Assembly: GCA_050730675.1 (NCBI GenBank)
Contig: JBOHNM010000074.1
Coordinates: 1 to 19,862, forward strand
Origin: JBOHNM01 sp050730675
Lineage (GTDB): Bacteria > Planctomycetota > Phycisphaerae > Phycisphaerales > UBA1924
Direction of reading: 5' to 3'
DNA: 19,862 nucleotides
In this document: in pieces, positions 8,248 to 14,640 of the stretch
How the letters are laid out: each line of letters opens with the position of its first letter
How positions within the stretch are numbered: the stretch's first letter is position 1
Made by a program: the position numbers and the translations under genes
Notes under the pieces: model-generated
What the model was told of the DNA's origin: nothing
The model's database searches: none
The model's input: the letters and a program-made list of their open reading frames with translations, nothing else

Positions 8248-8354
8248 GCAATTCTCCCGAGATTGGCGCCGCCACGGCGGCATGCAAAAGGTATCCGAGT
8301 TTCGTCTCAACAACGGCCCACCGCAGCATTTCCATCACCACCGAACGGCTTGCG

Positions 8355-8360
8355 TACCGT
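8355..8360 (+). promoter_or_regulatory. candidate -10 box for the ogt-like gene (possible leaderless start)
   Basis: TACCGT in the context GCGTACCGT ends 8 nt before ATG 8369, and there is no SD. An almost identical GCGTACCGT precedes the GT2 glycosyltransferase start on the other strand. Confidence 0.33.
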
Positions 8361-8368
8361 CCTCAACC

Positions 8369-8902
8369 ATGCTCACCGCCAACCTCGTCACCGCTCGAAT
8401 CGATACGCCGCTCGGCGAAATGGTCGCCGCGGCGTGCGACGAAGGCATCGCGCTGCTCGAGTTCCACGACCGCCGCGCCCTGCCGACACAGTGGCGCGTC
8501 CTCGGCAAGCGGCTCGGCGGCGAGCCAGTCGAAGGCGACCACCCGCATCTTCATCAACTCCGCCGGGAATTGACCTCGTACTTCGACGGCGAGTTGAAGC
8601 ACTTCGAAGTGCCCCTGCACGCCCCCGGCACGCCGTTCCAAATGCGCGTCTGGGATGAGCTGCAACGCATCCCGCACAGCCGCACGTGCAGCTACGGCGA
8701 ACTCGCCATCAAACTCGGCGACCCCGCGGCCACCCGCGCCGTCGCCCGCGCCAACGGCGATAACCGCCTGGCCATCCTCATCCCCTGCCACCGTGTCATC
8801 GGCGCCGACGGCTCGCTCACCGGCTATGGCGGCAAACTCTGGCGCAAACGCTGGCTCCTCGACCACGAGCGTGGCGAGCGCCCGCTGATCCCCGGGGCCT
8901 GA
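8369..8902 (+). CDS. ogt: methylated-DNA--protein-cysteine S-methyltransferase (Ogt/MGMT type)
   Basis: This 177-residue suicide repair protein moves O6-methyl groups from guanine (or O4-methyl from thymine) to its own cysteine. The C-terminal domain shows FQMRVWDELQRIP (helix-turn-helix entry), the Arg-finger region TRAVARANGDN and the active-site motif IPCHRVIG with acceptor Cys140. The N-terminal ~80 residues form the poorly conserved ribonuclease-H-like lobe. The length fits the family (about 155-190). ATG 8369 is preferred because the in-frame ATG at 8168 lies inside the divergent thioredoxin gene and adds residues unlike the family. No SD is visible and TACCGT lies 8 nt upstream. The stop is 20 nt before the next gene, so an operon with the two downstream genes is likely. 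Confidence 0.93.
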   Translation: MLTANLVTARIDTPLGEMVAAACDEGIALLEFHDRRALPTQWRVLGKRLGGEPVEGDHPHLHQLRRELTSYFDGELKHFEVPLHAPGTPFQMRVWDELQRIPHSRTCSYGELAIKLGDPAATRAVARANGDNRLAILIPCHRVIGADGSLTGYGGKLWRKRWLLDHERGERPLIPGA

Positions 8903-8922
8903 GCCCGCGACAACAATTGGGC

Positions 8923-9462
8923 ATGGGCCAGCACGACCAATACGCCGCATCCCCGCAACAACCTCCGGCGCCGGAACAAACGCGGCCGCGCCACTCGCGC
9001 CTCGGCAAGCTCGGGCTCGTCATCGCGATCGCGTTCATGGCCATCGGCATCGCCTGGCCGCTGCTGCACAAGGACGCACCAACCGCCAGCCCCGGCGGCC
9101 TCGTCTCGACGCTCAGCCAGCAGCCCGGCGCGATCGACAGCACCGTCGAGAGCGCCAAGCGCGTCTGGGGTTCAACGCTCTTCAAGCTCGGCTTCAGCTT
9201 CGCCGCGGCGTACGTCGTCGCCTTCGCCCTGCGCGCTTTCTTCAACTTCACACTCGCCTCGCTCGGCTTCTTCATCGCCGCGCTCATCGGGCTGCAGTAC
9301 GCCGGCGTGATGGAAGTGAAATGGCACGCCGGGGGCGAGCAGTTCGATACGTTCATCGGCTGGCTCGGACACCAGGTGAGTTCCCTGAGCCAGCTCGTCA
9401 CCGGCGTACTGCCGTCGGGCCTTGCGGGCGGTCTGGGCGTGTGGTCCGGCTGGCGGCGCTAG
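8923..9462 (+). CDS. FUN14-like small membrane protein
   Basis: This is a 179-residue membrane protein. Membrane segments are likely at ~30-48, ~86-106 and ~109-128. The stretch GFFIAALIGLQYAGVMEVKW (115-134), followed by a C-terminal glycine-rich helix (VLPSGLAGGLGVW), resembles the FUN14 family, known in mitochondria as FUNDC1 and common but uncharacterised in bacteria. The N-terminal 25 residues are polar and proline/glutamine-rich. ATG 8923 is chosen; a TTG two codons upstream is possible, and no good SD is present for either. It is sandwiched between the ogt-like gene and an acetyltransferase, whose upstream GTG directly abuts this stop. Nothing in the context explains its job. The family assignment is by pattern memory and is moderately secure. 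Confidence 0.7.
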   Translation: MGQHDQYAASPQQPPAPEQTRPRHSRLGKLGLVIAIAFMAIGIAWPLLHKDAPTASPGGLVSTLSQQPGAIDSTVESAKRVWGSTLFKLGFSFAAAYVVAFALRAFFNFTLASLGFFIAALIGLQYAGVMEVKWHAGGEQFDTFIGWLGHQVSSLSQLVTGVLPSGLAGGLGVWSGWRR

Positions 9463-9505
9463 GTGAGCGTCTCCTTCACCGGTTTCTCGCACCAGATCGG
9501 CCCGC

Positions 9506-9511
9506 TACGCT
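9506..9511 (+). promoter_or_regulatory. candidate -10 box before the RimJ/RimL-type gene
   Basis: TACGCT ends 5 nt before GTG 9517 and no SD is present, so a leaderless start is possible. The box lies in the short stretch after the FUN14-like stop; no -35 was recognised. Confidence 0.25.
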
Positions 9512-9516
9512 CACGC

Positions 9517-10122
9517 GTGTGGATCACCCCCGTCACACTGACCGGCCGCGTCGTGCGTCTTGAACCGCTCACCGAATCGCACGCGCCCGGCCTGCACGCC
9601 GCCGCAGAACCCGAGCTCTTCAAGTGGACGCCGCAAGCGCCCGCCGAGTGGAGCATTGCCGGCTTCGCCGCGGACGTGCGCCGGGTCAACGCCCTGCCCA
9701 ACGTCGTCGCCTTCGCGATGATCCTCATCGCCACCGGCGAGGTCATCGGCCGTACCACCTACATGGACATCCGCGCCGAAAGCCGCGGCGTCGAAATCGG
9801 CCGTACCTGGATCGCCCGCCGCCATCAAGGCACCGCCGTCAACCCGGACGTGAAATACCTGATGCTCCGCCACGCCTTCGAAGCGCTTTCGCCCTCAGCC
9901 ATCCGCGTGCAGCTCTGCACCGGCGGAAACAACCTGCACAGCCAGCGGGCCATCGCCAAGCTCGGGGCCGTCCGCGAAGGCGTGCTGCGCAACCATCGCG
10001 TCCTGCCCGACGGCTCACTCCGCGACACCATGGTTTTCAGCGTCACGGCTTCCGAGTGGCCGGGGATCAAACGGTCGCTGGAAGAACGATTGACCGCACT
10101 CGGTCGGCACGCACCAGGGTAA
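9517..10122 (+). CDS. GNAT acetyltransferase, RimJ/RimL type
   Basis: This is a 201-residue acetyl-CoA-dependent N-acetyltransferase. It opens with WITPVTLTGRVVRLEPLTESHAP, the usual start of RimJ/RimL-like proteins. It continues with EIGRTWIARRHQGTAVNPDVKYLMLRHAF (the acetyl-CoA binding strand and loop), then the typical NLHSQRAIAKLGAVREGVLR and a NHRVLPDGSLRDTMVFSV tail. Members acetylate N-termini of ribosomal proteins or small molecules; the substrate is not predictable here. I prefer GTG 9517 because homologues begin at this point. GTG 9463, immediately after the FUN14-like stop, would add 18 residues and is the alternative. No SD serves either. It is probably the last gene of the ogt/FUN14 run. 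Confidence 0.85.
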   Translation: MWITPVTLTGRVVRLEPLTESHAPGLHAAAEPELFKWTPQAPAEWSIAGFAADVRRVNALPNVVAFAMILIATGEVIGRTTYMDIRAESRGVEIGRTWIARRHQGTAVNPDVKYLMLRHAFEALSPSAIRVQLCTGGNNLHSQRAIAKLGAVREGVLRNHRVLPDGSLRDTMVFSVTASEWPGIKRSLEERLTALGRHAPG

Positions 10123-10367
10123 AACCGCACAGGATCTATAGGCTTTGGGGGGCTAATTCAGCGCAAGTCGCACACTTGCTGATGCTTGCGCCGCGCGAAG
10201 GCTTTGGGCTGCCGTCAGACCATCGCGCAATCTTCTCCAAATCCTCTAACTTCGCTTGATTCCCCCCTCGTTGAGGTTACGTTGCAGATCAGTCGGCGGG
10301 CCCAACGGTCCAACCCGACGTACAGAGAGAGCTACGCAAAACCAGTCAACAACTGGAGGAGAGAGCA
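10123..10367 (+). promoter_or_regulatory. AT-richer leader with competing hairpins and a direct repeat
   Basis: This 245-bp non-coding stretch precedes the tagged secreted protein gene. GCGCAAG at 10161-10167 can pair with CTTGCGC at 10185-10191, or the overlapping GCAAGT (10163-10168) with ACTTGC (10174-10179), so two hairpins are mutually exclusive. AGGCTTTGGG occurs at 10140-10149 and again at 10199-10208. TTGATT at 10256-10261 is a possible -35 without a good -10 partner. Function is unknown; chance is possible. Confidence 0.3.
10355..10363 (+). promoter_or_regulatory. strong Shine-Dalgarno region of the tagged secreted protein
   Basis: GGAGGAGAG ends 4 nt before ATG 10368, with GGAGG itself 8 nt away. 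It fixes the start and suggests high translation. Confidence 0.75.
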
Positions 10368-11072
10368 ATGAACGCACGTTCAATGCTGTGCGCGATGTGT
10401 GCGCTCGCGGGTTTCGCTTCGGTCGTCAACGCCCAGCCTGTGGCCCAGATGACCGTCAACGGTCAGGTGTATTCCCTGCCTGTGGCGTACGCCGAGGGCA
10501 CCGATCGCATCATGCTCCAAGCGGCCACGATCACTGGATCGGGCTTCGTTTTGGAGGTTCGCGATGGCTGGCTCGACCCGGATCCGTCGATTTCCTGGGG
10601 CCTTGCGGTCCAGAACGTCACGGGCGCGCCGCTCAACTTCGTCTTCGTCTTCAGCACGCCCATCATCCTCGGCCCCGGCCCCACAACCGTCTTCGGCTCG
10701 ATCGTCGGCGGCCTCACGGACAACACCGGCAACGGTGTGTCGATCGCTCCGTTCGGCGGCCCCAGCATCATGACCAATGAGGTGGACGCCCCCGTGACCA
10801 ACATGGGCGTGGATGTCGGCCCGGCCATGGTCGTGCCCGCGGGTGGTGTCGGCGCGTTGTACAACTACGGCGCGTTCAGCGCCGGCCCCCAGCCCGGCCC
10901 CCCGGGGCCGTGGGCCACGCTGACCTCAAGGGTGCAATTCACGCTCTCGGGCAACGGCGACATCGCCGTGCTGACCGGCTACGCGAGCATCGATCCGATC
11001 CCCACGCCGGGCGCCGCGGCACTGCTGGCGCTGGGCGGCACATTGGCCGCTCGTCGCCGCCGCACAGCCTGA
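10368..11072 (+). CDS. secreted protein with PEP-CTERM-like C-terminal tag
   Basis: This is a 234-residue protein. Residues 1-22 are a signal peptide with cleavage after VNA. The mature part (~23-208) is beta-rich, high in Gly, Val, Thr and Pro and poor in Lys and Cys, and I recognise no catalytic motif. The C-terminus is IPTPGAAALLALGG followed by TLAARRRRTA (~211-234): a proline-containing signature, a short hydrophobic stretch and an arginine cluster, the layout of PEP-CTERM-type sorting tags and frequent in Phycisphaerae. Inferred role: an exported surface or extracellular-matrix protein processed by a sorting protease. No exosortase is in the window. The gene stands alone, with a strong SD, a structured leader and its own intrinsic terminator, consistent with a highly expressed single-gene unit. 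Confidence 0.82.
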   Translation: MNARSMLCAMCALAGFASVVNAQPVAQMTVNGQVYSLPVAYAEGTDRIMLQAATITGSGFVLEVRDGWLDPDPSISWGLAVQNVTGAPLNFVFVFSTPIILGPGPTTVFGSIVGGLTDNTGNGVSIAPFGGPSIMTNEVDAPVTNMGVDVGPAMVVPAGGVGALYNYGAFSAGPQPGPPGPWATLTSRVQFTLSGNGDIAVLTGYASIDPIPTPGAAALLALGGTLAARRRRTA

Positions 11073-11088
11073 ACTATGCATGGAACCG

Positions 11089-11124
11089 ACAACGGCGGTC
11101 CCCGGGACCGCCGTTGTTTATTTC
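11089..11124 (+). terminator. intrinsic terminator of the tagged secreted protein gene
   Basis: A perfect 12-bp stem, ACAACGGCGGTC (11089-11100) with GACCGCCGTTGT (11106-11117), closes a 5-nt loop and is followed by TTTATTTC. It begins 16 nt after the stop at 11072. The opposite strand lacks a T tract after the stem, so it serves the plus strand only. Confidence 0.88.
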
Positions 11125-11156
11125 GACCGCACGGCGCCTGCCGCACAAGCCGCGGC

Positions 11157-12029
11157 TCAGCACCCGATCGACGGCACCCACGCGCCCCTCGGCGGCGTGA
11201 ACGGACCGACCGTCATGTAATTGAAGAGCTTGACCGTGCGAGCGCCGTGCGCCAGGAGCGTTCGGTGCAGTTCATTCTGGCTCATCGGCACCAGAATCTT
11301 CTGGAACGGCGGCGGGGCGTGCCGCGCCGAGTGCGCGATGAGCGCCGCGAGTTCATCGGCGGTCTCGGCGAAGCCGTGACCCAGGAACCCCGGAAAGTGG
11401 TACCCCCGCACCGCACCGTCGCGGACGAGCACCGCCGCAGGAAACCCTATCTTGAGCATGACCTCGCACTCGCCGCGGCGCGTGGCGTGGAATTGCCGCG
11501 ACGAGATGCGATCGATCGCCGCGAGATCGTCGGTGGTCGCCGCACGAATGCTCGAGCCGGTGGGCGGCGTCACCGGCGACATCCCGCCGATGCGCACCAG
11601 CGCACACCCGTCGCGCCAGTCAAACCCGAGCTTGGTGTAGAGCGACAGCGAAGCCGTGTTGATCGCCTCCTGCTGCAGTCGCACCTGCGCCACGCCGCGC
11701 CGCCGAGCCTCGCCCATCACGGCCAGCATCAGGGCCTTGCCCACCCCGCGCGATTGCGTCCCCGGCGCGACGGTGATCGGCCCGATGGAGGCGACCGGGT
11801 CCGCGAACATGATGAAGTTGGAGCCGAGCAGCTCACCGTTCTCTTCCGCCGCGAAGCCCGCAACATCCGGGCGGCTACCGAACATGCCGACAACCATTTC
11901 CGAAGTCTCGATCGAGTCGAAGTCCCGCTCCACGCCGTGCCGATCCTGCAGCGCGCCGAACGCCTCAAAGCAGATCCGCGCCAGCGCAGGAATGTGGTCA
12001 GGTCGAACAGGAACGATCTTCATGGCCAT
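11157..12029 (-). CDS. two-part GNAT family N-acetyltransferase
   Basis: This is a 290-residue protein. The N-terminal GNAT domain (~1-150) has GPITVAPGTQSRGVGKALM, with the acetyl-CoA pyrophosphate loop QSRGVG at 92-97, and the terminal TASLSLYTKLGF segment. The second half (~165-290) starts again with SIRAATTDDLAAIDRIS, a second GNAT-like opening, but lacks a clear acetyl-CoA loop, so it is probably a degenerate domain. The ending YMTVGPFTPPRGAWVPSIGC is typical of this two-part subgroup. The substrate is unknown. ATG 12029 is supported by GGAG 8 nt upstream. It is a single gene whose stop faces the terminator of the tagged protein gene. Confidence 0.86.
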   Translation of the reverse strand: MAMKIVPVRPDHIPALARICFEAFGALQDRHGVERDFDSIETSEMVVGMFGSRPDVAGFAAEENGELLGSNFIMFADPVASIGPITVAPGTQSRGVGKALMLAVMGEARRRGVAQVRLQQEAINTASLSLYTKLGFDWRDGCALVRIGGMSPVTPPTGSSIRAATTDDLAAIDRISSRQFHATRRGECEVMLKIGFPAAVLVRDGAVRGYHFPGFLGHGFAETADELAALIAHSARHAPPPFQKILVPMSQNELHRTLLAHGARTVKLFNYMTVGPFTPPRGAWVPSIGC

Positions 12030-12074
12030 GGGACAACTCCGAACAAGGGCGGGATGCTAGCGGTCGGGTGCCCC

Positions 12075-12101
12075 GGCACGCCGTCGCTTCGACGCCGTGC
12101 C
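12075..12101. other. imperfect stem-loop in intergenic region
   Basis: GGCACGCCGTCG (12075-12086) and CGACGCCGTGCC (12090-12101) form a 12-bp stem with one mismatch and a 3-nt loop. It lies in the 244-bp gap between the kinase-like gene and the two-part GNAT gene, and no T tract follows on either strand. It could be a weak transcription barrier or incidental. I see no gene in 12030-12273. Confidence 0.3.
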
Positions 12102-12273
12102 TGGCGATTATGGAACACGGGCCGGATTCACGACGGCGGCCGTTCGATGCCAAGCGCTCGAATCCCCAAACTCTTGCGCTTCGCCTTAGACCTTGAGGGC
12201 CCTGGGGCCGGGCACGCGCCAAGAGCGGCCCATGAGCATGCCGGATCGCCCGCCCGTAGTCACCGAGGGTGCC

Positions 12274-12789
12274 CTACATGCCAGCCAGAATGGCTTCCGC
12301 AACCTCAGTTGGCGAGAGGCCACTCGTGTCGATCAACTTCTCGAAGGACTTGGCATCGCGGACTGCTTCGCGATTGATCCGCGTCGAGACCGCCAGGTCG
12401 CGAAAGCCGTCTGCTTCCCGATTGAGCACCCTGTCTCGCAGCACGTCATCCGATGCGTGCAGGACGTTCACACACACCCGTCCGTGCGGGTAGTCGGCTC
12501 GAAACGCATTCAGAAAGCCGTCCACCTTGTCGCCACTGAACGTATCGACCAGGATGACCGGAGCGAAGCCCGACCGAAGGAACCCTGCTGCAAGTTGTGC
12601 CCCAAGCGTCAGGACCGATCGGTGTTCCGACTGGTCGGTCCACTTCACGCCGTTCACCATCGTGCGCAGGTCGTCTACCTCGATCCGTACGCCCGATGGG
12701 AAATGACGGGCGAGGGACTTCGCAGCAGCGGACTTGCCGACGCCGGGCGCCCCCTTCAGCAGGATCAGATCGGGTGATGCGGCGCTCAC
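12274..12789 (-). CDS. small P-loop kinase-like ATP-binding protein
   Basis: This is a 171-residue protein. It starts at GTG 12789, which overlaps the radical SAM stop as GTGA, and the frame becomes protein-like exactly there. Residues 7-20 are LILLKGAPGVGKS-type Walker A (GAPGVGKS at 13-20). RIEVDDLRTMV (35-45) looks like the substrate-side acidic motif of small kinases, VILVDTFSG (78-86) is a Walker B-like strand, and the Arg-rich DDVLRDRVLNREADGF (114-129) resembles a lid. This is the layout of AAA_33/zeta-toxin-like nucleotide, sugar or polynucleotide kinases. The phosphate acceptor is unknown. Coupling to the radical SAM and GT2 genes suggests phosphorylation of the same pathway's substrate (inference). 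Some in-frame codons upstream of 12789 are open but are shadow sequence of the radical SAM gene. Confidence 0.75.
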   Translation of the reverse strand: MSAASPDLILLKGAPGVGKSAAAKSLARHFPSGVRIEVDDLRTMVNGVKWTDQSEHRSVLTLGAQLAAGFLRSGFAPVILVDTFSGDKVDGFLNAFRADYPHGRVCVNVLHASDDVLRDRVLNREADGFRDLAVSTRINREAVRDAKSFEKLIDTSGLSPTEVAEAILAGM

Positions 12790-13808
12790 TGGAACAGCGC
12801 CGCCTGAGGCTTGTTGCACGACATTTGCTTGCAGGGGAAGTTGCAGTCCCGCATGACCTTCGATACCTCCATTGAGCGGCGAGTGCACAGAATCTCCAAG
12901 ATGTCCTGCCTCGCGATGTTGCCGAGTGGCTCTTTCGCGATCGGGATTCTCCGGTGGTCGAAGCACTTCACGACGTCGCCGTTGGGAAAGATGCAGATGT
13001 TCTTGCGGGCTGCGCAGGGCGTGCCGTCCGCCGCCATCTGGGCGGGCTCGACCGCGTACGTCCAGTTGTTCGCCCCGAAGTCCTGATAGAGCTGGACATT
13101 GTGCCGAATGCGGCGTGCCTGGCACCACGCCGCCACCTGCGGGACTTCATCCTGAGACTCTTTGGAGAGAACGGACTGAAGGCGGAGTTGGTCACCGAGA
13201 ATGCGATGGGCAAGTTCGATCTTGGGCATCACCAAGTCAAAGGTCTTTGTGCCTCTGAACTCGTTCCATTTCTCGCGGTTGATGGAGTCCACAGAGATCA
13301 CCAGCACGTGCCCCTGCTGCTGGTAGCGAGTCAGGAAGGCCTCATCCAACCCGCGCCCGTTCGTCACCATCACCATCGGCACGCCCAGCTTGTGCGCCTC
13401 GTCGGCAATCTTCACCACATCACGCTTGAACAGAAGTGGCTCACCGCCCGTCAGGGTGACTTGGTACAGGTTGTGGTGGAGCCTCTCAAGGCAACGCAGG
13501 AAGTGGGCAACGTCAAGATGCTGGCTCTTGGGCTCTGGGCGTTCCCAAATCGCACACTTCGGGCACCGGTCGTTGCAGGCGTTCGTGATCATGTAAATCA
13601 GTTCGTTGCCCTTCACACCGTAGAAGCGACGGAGAGGTGTCTTGTACCACCGGTAGATGGACCACTCGATGGACTTCAGTGTGACCAGCGGCACCAACAG
13701 GACCGGGTTCTCCACTCTCCGGGCGAAGTGCCCGATCTCGCCGAGGTAATCCCGCACCGCCCGTCTGATGCCCGGCCCCTTCATCCTCAAGTCGTAGATC
13801 AGGCTCAT
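12786..13808 (-). CDS. radical SAM enzyme with SPASM-like C-terminal cysteines
   Basis: This is a 340-residue protein. CNDRCPKC supplies the CX3CX2C ligands Cys78, Cys82 and Cys85 of the SAM-binding 4Fe-4S cluster. TLTGGEP (118-124) is the SAM amino-group motif, and VMVTN and VISVDSI are core barrel strands. The C-terminal part carries Cys265, 272, 282, 308, 322, 326 and 331 around GDVVKCFD and CNFPCKQMSC, like SPASM/twitch auxiliary clusters. Such enzymes do radical chemistry on peptides, sugars or other substrates. The N-terminal ~65 residues are basic, with aromatic residues. I chose ATG 13808 because GAGGG lies 8 nt upstream; ATG 13841 would add 11 residues and has no SD. The start lies inside the upstream GT2 reading frame and the end overlaps the kinase by 4 bases. 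Substrate unknown. Confidence 0.87.
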   Translation of the reverse strand: MSLIYDLRMKGPGIRRAVRDYLGEIGHFARRVENPVLLVPLVTLKSIEWSIYRWYKTPLRRFYGVKGNELIYMITNACNDRCPKCAIWERPEPKSQHLDVAHFLRCLERLHHNLYQVTLTGGEPLLFKRDVVKIADEAHKLGVPMVMVTNGRGLDEAFLTRYQQQGHVLVISVDSINREKWNEFRGTKTFDLVMPKIELAHRILGDQLRLQSVLSKESQDEVPQVAAWCQARRIRHNVQLYQDFGANNWTYAVEPAQMAADGTPCAARKNICIFPNGDVVKCFDHRRIPIAKEPLGNIARQDILEILCTRRSMEVSKVMRDCNFPCKQMSCNKPQAALFQ

Positions 13809-14559
13809 GCTTGTTGCCCTCAAAGATGGACTCGGACGCATCCCACATCAGGACCGTGTGCCCCTCGTACAGCGTCGCACTGGAGCTCTTGTACTTCATG
13901 AACAGCTTGACGAACCGCCAGAATCCCGCGACCGTGCTTGCATATCCAAAGTCATGCCACAGCTTGGCCGCCGCGCACAGCCCGATGCGGTACTTGCTTC
14001 GCAGCCGCAGGCACAGGTCCACGTCTTCCCCGGCCGCGTGCGGAAACCGCTCATCGAACGGGAACTCCTGCGCGGCCCACGCCTTCATGCCGAAGTTCAG
14101 GGACGGCATGTACCAGAGTTCCCGGCGGTCCGGGAGCAGCCACTTCCCAGCCAAGGTGCCGTTGATCTCGTGATACCGGTCCAATAGCGTTGACCCCCAC
14201 GAGTGGGTCATGCCTCCCACGGCGGCGAAGTCGGTGTCCGACAGAAAGCGGGCCATGTGACCATGCCAGTCACGGTCGAGTATGCAGTCATGGTCCGTGA
14301 AGAAGACGAGATCATGACCTGCGGCCAGCGCCTTGGCGACGGCGACATTCCGCGCTCTGGCGGGCCCTCCGTTTGTCTCCAAGGCAACGTGTTCCACGTT
14401 GCGGTCTGCCAAGGAGTACCTTAGCGGGCTGGCGTCATCTACCACGTACACGCGAGAGAATGGCGTAGTCTGATCGCGGACGCTGTCAAGCAGTCGAAGT
14501 AGGCACTTCAGGTCCCACCTGGTGCGGATGTGGCATGGAATGACCAGCGCGCTCGACAT
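13513..14559 (-). CDS. GT2-family glycosyltransferase (C-terminal boundary doubtful)
   Basis: The open frame is 348 residues, but only the first ~253 (14559 to about 13801) look like protein. These show VYVVDDASPL (37-46, nucleotide-binding Asp pair), GGPARARNVAVAKA, the DxD-type TDHDC (88-92), YMPSLNFGMKAWA, the catalytic-region GEDVDLCLR (177-185) and WHDFGYAS, a classic cytoplasmic GT-A fold. It would transfer a sugar from a nucleotide donor. After ~13801 the frame continues to 13513 only as an out-of-frame reading of the radical SAM gene, rich in Gly, Arg, Pro and Glu. Either the stop was lost, an indel occurred near the end, or the tail is really translated. No SD precedes ATG 14559; TACCGT lies 9 nt upstream. 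First gene of the cassette. Confidence 0.8.
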   Translation of the reverse strand: MSSALVIPCHIRTRWDLKCLLRLLDSVRDQTTPFSRVYVVDDASPLRYSLADRNVEHVALETNGGPARARNVAVAKALAAGHDLVFFTDHDCILDRDWHGHMARFLSDTDFAAVGGMTHSWGSTLLDRYHEINGTLAGKWLLPDRRELWYMPSLNFGMKAWAAQEFPFDERFPHAAGEDVDLCLRLRSKYRIGLCAAAKLWHDFGYASTVAGFWRFVKLFMKYKSSSATLYEGHTVLMWDASESIFEGNKHEPDLRLEDEGAGHQTGGAGLPRRDRALRPESGEPGPVGAAGHTEVHRVVHLPVVQDTSPSLLRCEGQRTDLHDHERLQRPVPEVCDLGTPRAQEPAS

Positions 14560-14568
14560 GGTGCAAAT

Positions 14569-14574
14569 ACGGTA
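14569..14574 (-). promoter_or_regulatory. candidate -10 box of the GT2/radical SAM/kinase cassette
   Basis: Minus-strand TACCGT, within GCGTACCGT, ends 9 nt before ATG 14559, and no SD is present. It shares nine bases and the trailing ACC before the ATG with the ogt-like gene. Confidence 0.33.
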
Positions 14575-14640
14575 CGCCGCCGCTCGCTTTTGATGCCGAC
14601 CGTCGAAAGGATCGCGCCACCCGCTGACGGTTCGACTGCG

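Noticed and set aside
11089..11117. Hairpin as a bidirectional terminator
   Set aside because: The minus-strand side has no T tract after the stem, and the minus gene ends at 11157, leaving no U-run for it.
9463..11157. The three GNAT genes (9517, 12029 and 15141 starts) as paralogues from duplication or a repeat-flanked island
   Set aside because: They belong to different GNAT subgroups (RimJ/RimL type, two-part type, SAT1-like) with no shared sequence beyond the acetyl-CoA fold.
11076..12377. 433-codon plus-strand frame
   Set aside because: It starts before the intrinsic terminator hairpin and runs antisense to the two-part GNAT; the composition is Arg/His-rich.
12274..12789. P-loop protein as a zeta-type toxin of a toxin-antitoxin pair
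   Set aside because: No small antitoxin gene is adjacent, and the gene is the last member of an enzyme cassette with a GTGA overlap. A general small-kinase call is safer.
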